A stretch of 12,614 bases of DNA from CAIRDP01 sp037134895 (GTDB lineage: Bacteria; Bacteroidota; Bacteroidia; Bacteroidales; FEN-979), in NCBI GenBank assembly GCA_037134895.1, contig JBAXLI010000098.1, positions 1-12,614 on the forward strand, in the 5' to 3' direction. The notes beneath the pieces were generated by a model. It worked only from the letters and a program-made list of their open reading frames with translations, had not been told where the DNA came from and did not search any database. Within the stretch, counting starts at the first letter, position 1. Each line of letters begins with the position of its first letter. Position numbers and translations under genes: made by a program. Positions 1-7,465 of the stretch are shown in pieces.

Positions 1-153
1 TCAGTTTCTTCATTCGTGATGATGAATTTCACAGGCTCATCCACCTACACTTCGCTTTCCGGAGTTCAAAAGGAAATGAAGACAGCCCTTCCCCTGCAGA
101 TCATTGCAGCTTCACTCGGATTGATTATATTTATTGTTTCAAAATTTTTCTGA
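1..153 (+). CDS. hgcA: HgcA C-terminal fragment (mercury methylation corrinoid protein), 5' truncated by window edge
   Basis: An open frame runs from base 1 to a TGA at 151-153, giving the last 50 residues of a protein whose start lies left of the window. It contains MNFTGSSTYTSLSGV followed by KEM and then a hydrophobic terminal helix ending in VSKFF. I recognise this as the end of the C-terminal membrane domain of HgcA, the corrinoid protein that passes a methyl group to Hg(II). HgcA has a cytoplasmic cobalamin-binding domain, related to the large subunit of the corrinoid iron-sulfur protein, followed by several membrane helices. Only the last helix is visible here, so the diagnostic cap-helix motif with its cobalt-ligating cysteine cannot be checked. 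The HgcB gene starts 2 nt downstream, which is the usual arrangement and is the strongest support. The alternative, a carbonyl branch CdhE/AcsC protein, is less likely because of the terminal membrane helix and the HgcB partner. Confidence 0.85.
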   Translation, partial: SVSSFVMMNFTGSSTYTSLSGVQKEMKTALPLQIIAASLGLIIFIVSKFF

Positions 154-155
154 AA

Positions 156-452
156 ATGTCAGCTTTAATTTACATGAAAGATGTGGTGACCCTCGAACTG
201 GATCCGGCCTTATGCAACGGATGCAGGATGTGTACGAGGGTTTGTCCGCATGATGTGTTCGAAATAGTAGACAAAAAAGCCAGGATCATCAACCGCGATT
301 ACTGCATGGAATGCGGGGCCTGCGAGAAGAATTGCCCTGAACATGCGATCAGTGTAAGGTCAGGTGTGGGCTGTGCTGCCGGGATCATCAACGGCATCCT
401 CAGGAATTCTGAACCCAGCTGCGATTGTTCAGGGGGTTCGTCATGCTGTTGA
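156..452 (+). CDS. hgcB: HgcB, 2[4Fe-4S] ferredoxin of mercury methylation
   Basis: This is a 98-residue ferredoxin-like protein that supplies electrons to reduce the HgcA corrinoid and probably binds and delivers Hg(II). Two cluster motifs are visible: C20-x2-C23-x2-C26-x3-C30-P and C50-x2-C53-x2-C56-x3-C60-P. The second includes CMECGAC, the signature used to tell HgcB from ordinary ferredoxins. A further cysteine, C73 in GVGCA, matches the conserved lone cysteine described at that position in HgcB. The C-terminus ends in the vicinal pair C97-C98, as expected for the family, with an additional CDC at 89-91. The start at 156 lies 2 nt after the hgcA stop, implying translational coupling. A second in-frame ATG at 174 would leave a shorter leader before the first cluster. 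No Shine-Dalgarno sequence is visible, which is normal for Bacteroidota. The gene converges on the next gene, with 39 bp between the stop codons. Confidence 0.93.
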   Translation: MSALIYMKDVVTLELDPALCNGCRMCTRVCPHDVFEIVDKKARIINRDYCMECGACEKNCPEHAISVRSGVGCAAGIINGILRNSEPSCDCSGGSSCC

Positions 453-491
453 TGTCATTATGCTCCGGAACTTTTTTCCCGGAATCCTTCC

Positions 492-2591
492 TTAGAATAC
501 AATCAGTTTCTTTGTGAAAATAGTGTTTTCGTAATACAGGGAATACGTATACACTCCTGCCCTTAATCCTGGTGCCGGAAGTCTCACAGTATGCTTTCCT
601 TCCTGTAAGACAGCATCGATCATTACGCCTGCCTCTTGCCCGCTGATATCGTTAAGAACAAGTTTCACCCTGCCCGGGTTCCTGAGTGTAAAACTTATTG
701 TGGTGATGTCGCTGAAAGGGTTAGGATAGTTCTGATACAATTCAGCGCCAAGGGGGTCCTTCACGGCTTCAGCCAGTCCGGAGGGATGTAACAGATGGTC
801 AATTCGCACCCACCAGAGCCTGGTTGTTCCCGGCTTTTCTTCTTTGGCATAGAACAGGTATTTCTGATCGGGGGAGACTGAACCGCAATACTGGCTGTAT
901 CCCGAGTTGATGAGGGCATCAAGTTTCTTTGCAGGTTTCCACGAACCATCGGGATTGCGGTAGCTGATATACAGGAAATTATACCATGTGGTTCCGCTGC
1001 CCGATATGGCATCGAAGATCAGCCAGGACTCATCAGGGGCGATGAAGGGATGTGCCTGTATCATCTGCCTGTTTATGGCAGTATCAAGGATCACCGGTGC
1101 CTGGTACTGGCCATTTACAAACTCTGATTTTGCGATCACAAAATGTGTTGAATCGAGTATTTCGGTAAAGTACAGGTTACCGTTTGATGCAACTGTTGGG
1201 TACATTTTTGCATTTGATGAAAATGGCCCCTGCAACGGGCTTGGATCAGACCAGCCCAGGGCGGTACGTTCCATGGACCAGATCCTCAGCACCGGCCAGT
1301 TAGGCGGGCCCGGGGGAATGTCGGGCATGTCGGAAACAAAAAAGAGTTTATTCCCGTCGGGGGAGAAATTCGGTTCAATCGTCCAGTTACTTTGAGGGAA
1401 CGGAGCTTTTGCCGGTGTTAACCAGCGGTCGCCGGGCATGGAGGTTTTCCATATCCTGTTGGTTGTGCTTACGCAATTTGAAAAATAACATTCCTTCATG
1501 CCGGGCGAAAATGTGATGGAATAAACCGTATTCGGTGAGACCCCGATGAAGTCTTTTGCAAAAGGTTTAGGAACGGTATCAGGGGGTGTTTCTCCAAGGT
1601 ATTCAGTAAAACGCGGACGGATCTGGTCAATATATGAAGCGTCCATCCACATGATATAAAGGTCCTTATAAAAGAAGAAATATTTCCTGTCGGATGATAC
1701 ATAAGGGCACATGCTATAGGTGGCGTTGTTGAACATTGTTCCCATGTTGACGGCTTTTGTCCAGCTTCCGCCGGGTTTCCTGAACGAAATATACATATCC
1801 CTGGCCCCGTTGGCCGAGTCGGTAAGAACATCGAACACCAGGTAGCTCTCATCCTGGGCAATAAACGGATGGGCGGGCGCCCATGTATAATTTATGCTGT
1901 CGCTGAGTTTTTCAGGTGGCAGGTAATGTCCGTTTTCATAGCGGGATACCGAAATCCATTGTCCCAGGTTGTCGAAAGATGTATAATACATGCTTTTATT
2001 TCCTGACACTGAAGGGAACATCATGGATTCAGTGTAGAGCGGGGGATCCATGGGTTTTGGCTGGGACCAGCCGGAGTCAGTCTTTTCGGCATACCACTGG
2101 TAAAGCTGTCCTCCGGGGCATCCGCTCCTCGGCCTCATCGAACCGAAGTATACCCTTTGTCCGTCGGGGGTGATGAATGATTCCATATCCATATATACGC
2201 CCGAGAAGGGAGCTACTGAAAAAACAGTCCAGGAGTTTTGTATTTCCCTGGATGTATATAGTGTGTTTGTGCCGCCTGTGTTCTGGGTGACGAAGCATTC
2301 TTTTCCGTCGGGAGTGAAGCTGATTCCCCAGGCTCCGGCCGGCATCATTGATGCTGCAAACCTCACAGGCGTCAGTCCGGGTGCCGGCTGTCCGAAATAC
2401 GGTCCTGAAACAGCAGGTGAATCAGGTTTTTCGGGAGCGGCAACCCCTGTGATATAATATGGGCCCGGAACAGTTGATGGTTGCTTGTCGGGAGATTCAC
2501 TGCGGGCTACACCTGTAATCACGTTCTGGGAGCAGGTGATCTGCCATCCGCAAAACAAAACAATACCGAGGGTAAGTAAAATGGTTTTCAT
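492..2591 (-). CDS. secreted double PD40-type beta-propeller protein with type IX secretion sorting domain
   Basis: 699 residues. Residues 1-21 form an export signal (MKTILLTLGIVLFCGWQ...). Residues 25-67 hold a short proline-rich sequence repeated twice (ITGVA...PGPYY / ITGVA...SGPYF). Two homologous propeller-like halves follow, at about 80-320 and 350-600. They share blades at matching places: FTPDGKECF / FSPGMKECY, MFPSVSGNKSMYYTS / MYPTVASNGNLYFTE, AHPFIAQDESYLVFD / AHPFIAPDESWLIFD, and YISFRKPGGSW / YISYRNPDGSW. These SPDG-type blades resemble the TolB/PD40 WD40-like family. Residues 617-699 begin YQNYPNPFSD and end in GVYTYSLYYENTIFTKKLIVF-like strands, a classic Por/type IX C-terminal sorting domain, so the protein should cross the outer membrane and be released or anchored. 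Function is unknown; no catalytic residues are recognised. T-C at residues 19-20 is a poor lipobox. Only a weak TAnnTTTG-like box (TAATTTAG, plus-strand 2620-2627) lies upstream. Confidence 0.9.
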   Translation of the reverse strand: MKTILLTLGIVLFCGWQITCSQNVITGVARSESPDKQPSTVPGPYYITGVAAPEKPDSPAVSGPYFGQPAPGLTPVRFAASMMPAGAWGISFTPDGKECFVTQNTGGTNTLYTSREIQNSWTVFSVAPFSGVYMDMESFITPDGQRVYFGSMRPRSGCPGGQLYQWYAEKTDSGWSQPKPMDPPLYTESMMFPSVSGNKSMYYTSFDNLGQWISVSRYENGHYLPPEKLSDSINYTWAPAHPFIAQDESYLVFDVLTDSANGARDMYISFRKPGGSWTKAVNMGTMFNNATYSMCPYVSSDRKYFFFYKDLYIMWMDASYIDQIRPRFTEYLGETPPDTVPKPFAKDFIGVSPNTVYSITFSPGMKECYFSNCVSTTNRIWKTSMPGDRWLTPAKAPFPQSNWTIEPNFSPDGNKLFFVSDMPDIPPGPPNWPVLRIWSMERTALGWSDPSPLQGPFSSNAKMYPTVASNGNLYFTEILDSTHFVIAKSEFVNGQYQAPVILDTAINRQMIQAHPFIAPDESWLIFDAISGSGTTWYNFLYISYRNPDGSWKPAKKLDALINSGYSQYCGSVSPDQKYLFYAKEEKPGTTRLWWVRIDHLLHPSGLAEAVKDPLGAELYQNYPNPFSDITTISFTLRNPGRVKLVLNDISGQEAGVMIDAVLQEGKHTVRLPAPGLRAGVYTYSLYYENTIFTKKLIVF

Positions 2592-2724
2592 AAGAAAGGG
2601 CTTAGGTAGTAATTGCAGGCTAAATTACCACAGCCTAAAGGAGAAAACCCTGGTGGTTTAACGGATGATGATTTTCAGTTGACGGATGGCATAATACGGA
2701 AGGCAGGCATCCCCGGATTGATAA

Positions 2725-3486
2725 TTATTTCGAGATCGCAGCCATTCGGGCGAGGAAAAAATCCTTGCGTGGTCTTGAGAGAGGGACCTGGGAACCATCG
2801 TCCATTTCTATGATACCGCCTTCGAGGCGGATATATTTTTTCACATGCCCCAGGTTTATAAGATGGGAATTATGCGGCCTGAAGAATGTTTGTTCACCCA
2901 GGAGTTCCTGGTATTCTTTGAGATTTTTCGAAACCAGGATCTTCCTCCCTCCTTCCAGGAAAAACCAGGTGTAGGAACGGTCAGCTTCGATACGGACAAT
3001 TTCGGTTGTTTTAAGGTATTCCATGCCATCGCTGGTCGGGATTGCCAGTTTGGAAGGGTTAACAGTCTGAAGGTTTTCGAACAGGCTTGAATAGCCTGCA
3101 TTGCGTGCCTGGACCGTGCTGCGCTTATTGATCACCTTATCAACAGCCTCCCTGAATTCACTGATATTGATCGGTTTCAGTATATAGTCCAGGGCGCTGA
3201 ACTTGATTGCGCGGATTGCATAATGGTTAAAAGCCGTAATAAAAACAACATCAAAGGCTTTTTCGGGAAATTGCTGGAGCAGGTCAAACCCGCTGCCATG
3301 GGGCATTTCGACATCGAGAAAAACCAGGTCGGGAGAGGTTTTCAGAATTATTCCCACACCTTCTCTTGCATTTGAGGCAGTGCCGATGACCTCAAGTCGA
3401 GGGCAATATTCATCAATGATCGAGGCAATGAAGTTTACGGCATCAGGCTCATCGTCGACGATCAGGGTTTTCAATCTGTTTGTCAT
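2725..3486 (-). CDS. LytTR-family DNA-binding response regulator
   Basis: 253 residues, the output half of a two-component system. The receiver domain covers about residues 5-120, with the acidic pair D11-D12, the phosphoacceptor D58 in LVFLDVEMP, T84 in FITAF, and K104 in YILKPI. The LytTR DNA-binding domain occupies about 146-250, with the typical IVRIEADRSYTWF, the PHNSHLINL segment and the closing LSRPRKDFF. Proteins of this class bind pairs of short direct repeats in promoters and often control surface or metabolic functions in Bacteroidota. The start codon overlaps the stop of the upstream kinase gene by four bases (ATGA), which makes cotranscription and coupled translation near certain and identifies the cognate kinase. 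Its targets cannot be read from the window; the secreted propeller gene 133 bp downstream on the same strand is a candidate only by proximity. Confidence 0.95.
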   Translation of the reverse strand: MTNRLKTLIVDDEPDAVNFIASIIDEYCPRLEVIGTASNAREGVGIILKTSPDLVFLDVEMPHGSGFDLLQQFPEKAFDVVFITAFNHYAIRAIKFSALDYILKPINISEFREAVDKVINKRSTVQARNAGYSSLFENLQTVNPSKLAIPTSDGMEYLKTTEIVRIEADRSYTWFFLEGGRKILVSKNLKEYQELLGEQTFFRPHNSHLINLGHVKKYIRLEGGIIEMDDGSQVPLSRPRKDFFLARMAAISK

Positions 3487-5444
3487 GTGAGCACCGGTAT
3501 TTGTATTTCGACGCGGGTGCCAGAGGCATTCCCGGCTTCATCGTGAAGATCGGTATACTGCACTTTCATCCTTGTTCCGTAAAACGCATTGGCGAGTTCC
3601 ATGCGGGACTCGGTTATTTTAGTTCCAAGTGGAGGATAATGTTTATCCCTGCCCTGTTTAATCCTCATGGCTTCTTTGCGCCCGACCCCGTTATCCTCTA
3701 TGGTAAAGCAAAGATAATCCTGTTTCAGTTCGATGCGCACATCAAGTTTTCCCTTGCCTTCCTTGTTGTTAAGCCCATGACCGATTGCATTCTCAACATA
3801 GGGCTGCAGCAGCATGGTTGGGATCTTATAAAGAAGCAGGTCAATCTCTTCATCGAGCTGGATATAATAATCGAATTTCTCCTTGAAACGAAGGGATTCC
3901 AGTTCAATATACAGTTCAAGCGCTTCCAGTTCATCTTTGATTGGTATTGCCGTATGCTGGGAATTTTCAAGGGTTTTCCGCATCAGGCTTGAAAATTTCG
4001 TGAGATAATTGTTTACCGCCAGTTTATCGTGCTGGTACATGTAGTACTGGATGGAATTCAGGGTATTGAAGATAAAATGCGGATTCATCTGCTGCCTGAG
4101 GTTTGCCTGTGTTATTTCTGAAATCTGCCTGTTCATCTCGCTGATCTGCCGTTTTGCATTGAGCCTGGATTGCCTGAAAAGGAGAAATCCAATGAATAGA
4201 ACCAGGAAAATAAACCCTGAAAGGCCGATGATATAATACTTTTGCTGGCTTACCTTCAGGTTGATGAGTTCAAGCGCCCTGGCTTTGGAATCGGTTTCAT
4301 ACTTAGCCCTTGCATCTGCCATTCCGACCGAGTATTTCTGTTTTGACAGTGAATCGTCGTATTGCTTATACAGCATGGCACATTCATATGCTTTTTTGAA
4401 GTCACCCATATTCCTGAACATATCGCTCATGTCCTTGCTGGTCCATGATATTGTATACCAGTCTTTAACTATCATCGCATAAGCATTGCTTTTCCCGTAA
4501 AAATACAGGGCTTTATCATAGTCTTTTTTATCCCGGTAAATGGTTCCCATGTTCCCGTACGAATTTGCCACTGAAGAATAATTATTCAGCCGAAGGCTTA
4601 CTTCGAGGGTTTGCTTGTAATATTGCAGTGAAGTATCATACTGATGAAGCAGGTAATAGTTCCAGCTTATCCGGTTCAGGATGACGGGAAAAGTCGCGGA
4701 ATCTCCTCTTTGCTTTCGGATATTTAAAGCTTCCTTATAATACCGGTTTGACTCCCTAATATTACTGTCGGCGGAGAGGCTGATCTGCCCAAGCCTGAAA
4801 TAGGCCCTGGCCAGGTAATCCATATTATTTTCCTTCCTGGCCCATTCGGCCAGCAGGACTGCCGACTCCCTTTCTTCAGAAGTTTTACCTACTGTGTTAT
4901 ATACGTCGCAAAGTCCACGGTAGCAATCGGGGATGACATTTTTAAGGTGTTTTTCCTTAGCCATTGTTATGACATTGGAGTAGAGTTCAATGGATTTATC
5001 GAAATTACCTGTAAAAAGCAGGAGCCGGGCATAGAAGGAAAGCGCTTCGGCCGTTTCCTGGTATTTTGAAGTACCCTTAAGTATCTGGCAGGCTTTGTCC
5101 ATATTCTCCAGGGCGCCCCAGTAATCATTTTGTTTATTCAGTATCTCAGCATTTGCCCATAGCAGAGTATACGGGACTTTCAGGGTTTTTTGTTTTGCGA
5201 GGCGGAAGGCTTCTGCGATATATGACTTAGCTTGAACAGGAGATGTTTTGGAAGAGTTTTGCTTTGCAAGTCTCGATAACAATTCAAGACGATCATTATC
5301 GCTGAGACCTTTGTTAATGGTTACCGAATCTTTCGTATGAAATTCGGTTCCGGCATCGATCAGAAGGTCGGCATTGAAAACGGGTATTGCAAGGCAGTAG
5401 ACACCCACAAATTTTCTAAGCTTCCTGAGCAGACGGTTCTTCAT
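3483..5444 (-). CDS. TPR-containing LytS/YehU-type sensor histidine kinase
   Basis: I place the start at the ATG at 5444, giving 653 residues. The frame extends 10 codons further to a GTG at 5474, but a promoter-like box lies inside that extension and the ATG gives a better signal sequence (MKNRLLRKLRK then a hydrophobic run). Positions below count from the ATG. About 95-370 is a set of TPR-like helical repeats, probably periplasmic. One membrane helix lies at about 403-423, then a short charged coiled-coil linker. The His_kinase domain has the phosphoacceptor H457 in MNPHFIFNTLNS. An HATPase domain follows, with N552 in LLQPYVENAIGHGL and the G box DNGVGR at 584-589. This architecture is common in Bacteroidota and pairs with LytTR regulators, as here through a 4-bp gene overlap. 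The ligand is unknown; TPR sensors usually respond through protein contacts. Confidence 0.93.
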   Translation of the reverse strand: MKNRLLRKLRKFVGVYCLAIPVFNADLLIDAGTEFHTKDSVTINKGLSDNDRLELLSRLAKQNSSKTSPVQAKSYIAEAFRLAKQKTLKVPYTLLWANAEILNKQNDYWGALENMDKACQILKGTSKYQETAEALSFYARLLLFTGNFDKSIELYSNVITMAKEKHLKNVIPDCYRGLCDVYNTVGKTSEERESAVLLAEWARKENNMDYLARAYFRLGQISLSADSNIRESNRYYKEALNIRKQRGDSATFPVILNRISWNYYLLHQYDTSLQYYKQTLEVSLRLNNYSSVANSYGNMGTIYRDKKDYDKALYFYGKSNAYAMIVKDWYTISWTSKDMSDMFRNMGDFKKAYECAMLYKQYDDSLSKQKYSVGMADARAKYETDSKARALELINLKVSQQKYYIIGLSGFIFLVLFIGFLLFRQSRLNAKRQISEMNRQISEITQANLRQQMNPHFIFNTLNSIQYYMYQHDKLAVNNYLTKFSSLMRKTLENSQHTAIPIKDELEALELYIELESLRFKEKFDYYIQLDEEIDLLLYKIPTMLLQPYVENAIGHGLNNKEGKGKLDVRIELKQDYLCFTIEDNGVGRKEAMRIKQGRDKHYPPLGTKITESRMELANAFYGTRMKVQYTDLHDEAGNASGTRVEIQIPVLT

Positions 5445-5459
5445 AATGTTATAAAAATA

Positions 5460-5467
5460 CAAAAGTA
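5460..5467 (-). promoter_or_regulatory. candidate Bacteroidota -7 box for the kinase-regulator operon
   Basis: On the minus strand TACTTTTG matches the TAnnTTTG consensus of the Bacteroidota primary sigma factor exactly. It lies 15 nt upstream of the ATG at 5444 and inside the alternative GTG-started extension, which argues for the shorter protein. No convincing TTG/TTTG -33 element sits at the usual spacing, and the implied leader is very short, so this remains a weak call. Confidence 0.35.
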
Positions 5468-5544
5468 ATTTCACAACTGCTGATTACTCATCCGGGTTTG
5501 CAGATTGGCGATATGGGTTTACGAATTGATGCCCCTGGAAAATA

Positions 5545-7098
5545 TCAAGCCTTCGGCGGTATCAGCGACATGGTATATTCGGCCTGGGCGGTGATGGTAA
5601 AACTCGGGTTCACTCCCAGGTTTCCCTGAATAGCCGATCCGTCCACGATATACATCCCGGGGAAACCATGCACCTGGAAATCGCTCCCGATAAGGCCTTC
5701 CCTGATTGTTTCTCCCATTGGGCTGCCTCCCAGTATATGCGCCGTGGAGGGCACATTGAAAAGCAGTTCCATTGTAGAGTTCTGGGGGATGGCATTGACT
5801 TTTTTTGCATACCGGTTCATGACTTCCTGGCCCAGGGGGATGAATGCATTGACCTTTGCTTTACCATCATTCTTCAAGGTGAGGCGTTTCCTGAATATTC
5901 CTTTTTTCAGGGTCATGCGCATGGCGTTATCGGCAGTTTGCATGACCAGGAAAATAACCGTATTTGAGGCCCAGTTCATATTGAACAGCATGCGGATGAA
6001 TTTGACCGGATGGCCAAGGATGTTGAGTATGAATTTCAGGGAGCGCAGGTAATATGGGTTGGCATTGCCTGTGGCAAGGGTGACCAGGCCTTTCATAACA
6101 TTGGAACCTGTAGGGTATTTCACTATTTCGATCCAGGTATCATCAGATGGCTTGAAGATGGAACTTATCGCCAGCCCGTTATTCAGCTTCACATTCGCGC
6201 CCGAGGCGGTGCAAAGAGTCTCAGAATTGGTCCTCAGGCATTCGCCCAGCCTGTCGCTCAGCCCGGTCATTGTTTTGTAGATGTGCTTTTGATGCAGCAG
6301 GAGTTTCATAGTGCCAAGAACGCCTCCTGCCACTATAAGTCCTTTGGACCTGAACACATTTACTCCTTTTTGATTCAGGCGGCGGGTGTAGACCGAATAA
6401 ATGCCGTTTTCAAACGAAATTTTAAAAGCCTGGGTTTCGGGCAGAATTTTTGCACCATGTTTTTCGGCGAACCAGAGATAGTTTTTATCGAGGGTGTTCT
6501 TGGCATTTTCACGACAGCCTACCATGCAGCCCGCACATTCCACGCAAGGATTTCTCAAAGGTCCTTCACCATTGAAATAGGGATCGATGGCTTGTTCATC
6601 TTCATTATAATAAACGGCTACATACACATGATCGAATGAATCTTCTCTCCCCATATCCTTTGCAACATCCCTGAGGGTTTCATCCTCAATATAGAACTTG
6701 CTGAGTTTAACCCTGCCCAGCATCCGGTGAGTTTCGTCATAGAAAGGTTCGAGAACTGATTCCCAGTCTTTGAATCGTTTCCACTGGTCATTGACAAAAA
6801 ACTGCTTAGGAGGTTTCATCAGGGTGTTGGCATATACGAGGCTGCCGCCTCCAACACCGGCACCGCTGAGGATGAATGCGTGCCTGAAGAGGTCGAGCCT
6901 CTGGAAGCCATATAATCCGAACCTGGGCATCCAAAGGTATTTCCTGAGGTTCCAGTTGGTTTTGGGAAAATCAGAGGAGTTGTAGCGTTTGCCTTTTTCG
7001 AGGACGAGAACCGAGTACCCTTTCATTGAAAGCCTCATGGCAGATACGCTTCCGCCGAAGCCAGAACCGATCACGATATAATCCCGGAGCTCATCCAT
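5545..7098 (-). CDS. GMC-family FAD-dependent oxidoreductase, cholesterol-oxidase-like
   Basis: 517 residues. The N-terminal dinucleotide fold is clear: IVIGSGFGGSVSA at 8-20 with the ribose-binding E34 after the second strand (VLVLEKG). GAGVGGGSLVYANTL at 79-93 is the second flavin-contact motif of the family. Near the C-terminus H454 in TAHILGGSPMG and N497 in NLGVNPSFTITAQAE occupy the positions of the His/Asn catalytic pair of GMC enzymes. Such enzymes oxidise alcohols, often sterols or other hydrophobic substrates, passing electrons to O2 or to another acceptor. An insertion at 185-195 carries C-x2-C-x2-C-x3-C, a ferredoxin-like spacing seen in the cholesterol-oxidase-like branch, followed by ENAKNTLDKNYL. 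No export signal is present, so the protein is probably cytoplasmic or membrane-associated. The substrate is not predictable. It is transcribed alone, in the same direction as the kinase gene about 100 bp downstream, and divergently from the gene at 7215. Confidence 0.9.
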   Translation of the reverse strand: MDELRDYIVIGSGFGGSVSAMRLSMKGYSVLVLEKGKRYNSSDFPKTNWNLRKYLWMPRFGLYGFQRLDLFRHAFILSGAGVGGGSLVYANTLMKPPKQFFVNDQWKRFKDWESVLEPFYDETHRMLGRVKLSKFYIEDETLRDVAKDMGREDSFDHVYVAVYYNEDEQAIDPYFNGEGPLRNPCVECAGCMVGCRENAKNTLDKNYLWFAEKHGAKILPETQAFKISFENGIYSVYTRRLNQKGVNVFRSKGLIVAGGVLGTMKLLLHQKHIYKTMTGLSDRLGECLRTNSETLCTASGANVKLNNGLAISSIFKPSDDTWIEIVKYPTGSNVMKGLVTLATGNANPYYLRSLKFILNILGHPVKFIRMLFNMNWASNTVIFLVMQTADNAMRMTLKKGIFRKRLTLKNDGKAKVNAFIPLGQEVMNRYAKKVNAIPQNSTMELLFNVPSTAHILGGSPMGETIREGLIGSDFQVHGFPGMYIVDGSAIQGNLGVNPSFTITAQAEYTMSLIPPKA

Positions 7099-7147
7099 CC
7101 GCAGTCAAATAAGATTATAAGGAATCCAAAGGTATCAAAATACCTTG

Positions 7148-7186
7148 AAAAGCGCCTGGTATAGGTTTTACGCGGGCGCTTTTTTT
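7148..7186. other. strong GC hairpin followed by a T run in a divergent intergenic region
   Basis: AAAAGCGCC (7148-7156) pairs perfectly with GGCGCTTTT (7175-7183) across an 18-nt loop, and the plus strand continues into a run of Ts ending at 7186. This is the form of an intrinsic terminator, yet both flanking genes are transcribed away from it. It could end a short unannotated transcript, act in the 5' leader of the oxidoreductase mRNA, or be a remnant. The structure is visible; its role is not. Confidence 0.5.
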
Positions 7187-7188
7187 AT

Positions 7189-7196
7189 TACTTTTA
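7189..7196 (+). promoter_or_regulatory. candidate -7 box for the small exported protein gene
   Basis: TACTTTTA differs from TAnnTTTG at one position. It lies 18 nt before the ATG at 7215, with a T-rich segment about 19 nt upstream in place of a clear -33 element. It is offered as the best promoter candidate in the gap, not as a firm site. Confidence 0.3.
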
Positions 7197-7214
7197 CTTC
7201 AATTATTGCCATCT

Positions 7215-7457
7215 ATGAAAAAATTGATATCCATACTGCTGTTCATCTCACTAACCGGATTCAGTCCTGTAATAACCTTTTCTGCAAATTCCCCACCTCC
7301 GGCAGCAGGAATGCAGAAACCAAAACCTCCCCCTCATCCGGGCAGTCCAAAAAAGCCAAAGCCTGCACCCAAGCCCAGGCCGGTTAAAAATCCACCTAAA
7401 CCAAAAAGTCCTAAAAAGCCCAAAGGCCCTCCTCGTCCGCCTTCGCCATGGAAATAA
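7215..7457 (+). CDS. small exported proline/lysine-rich protein
   Basis: 80 residues starting at the ATG at 7215; a TTG at 7206 would add three residues, but the ATG begins a textbook signal peptide. Residues 1-24 (MKKLISILLFISLTGFSPV...) form a signal sequence with likely cleavage after FSA. The mature part of about 56 residues is almost entirely Pro, Lys, Gly and Ser in irregular PKP, PPKPKSPKKPK and PPRPPSP patterns. It has no cysteine and few hydrophobic residues, so it should be extended and strongly basic. I do not recognise a family. Such sequences can act as periplasmic spacers, bind acidic polymers or cell wall, or be structural. The gene ends 8 nt before the next gene on the same strand, suggesting one transcript and a joint role at the cell envelope. 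The low-complexity composition makes homology calls unreliable. Confidence 0.72.
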   Translation: MKKLISILLFISLTGFSPVITFSANSPPPAAGMQKPKPPPHPGSPKKPKPAPKPRPVKNPPKPKSPKKPKGPPRPPSPWK

Positions 7458-7465
7458 ACTGATCT

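Noticed and set aside
453..491. Possible bidirectional terminator between hgcB and the propeller gene
   Set aside because: The two CCGGAA copies are direct repeats, and the inverted pairing CCGGAA/TTCCCGG needs a bulged base, so no convincing hairpin forms.
2529..2591. Lipoprotein signal in the propeller protein
   Set aside because: The residue before C20 is Thr and the -3 to -1 residues do not fit a lipobox; a type IX sorting domain is present instead, so ordinary signal cleavage is more likely.
2592..2724. Terminator for the response regulator gene
   Set aside because: The only stem found (AAACC/GGTTT near 2643-2662) is five base pairs with a weak T run, which is too little to call.
3480..3992. 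170-residue open frame on the plus strand
   Set aside because: It lies entirely antisense to the conserved kinase domain and has no recognisable domain; the kinase frame explains the sequence.
6010..6639. 209-residue open frame on the plus strand
   Set aside because: It is antisense to the GMC oxidoreductase, whose frame carries conserved motifs throughout; the complementary frame is a shadow.
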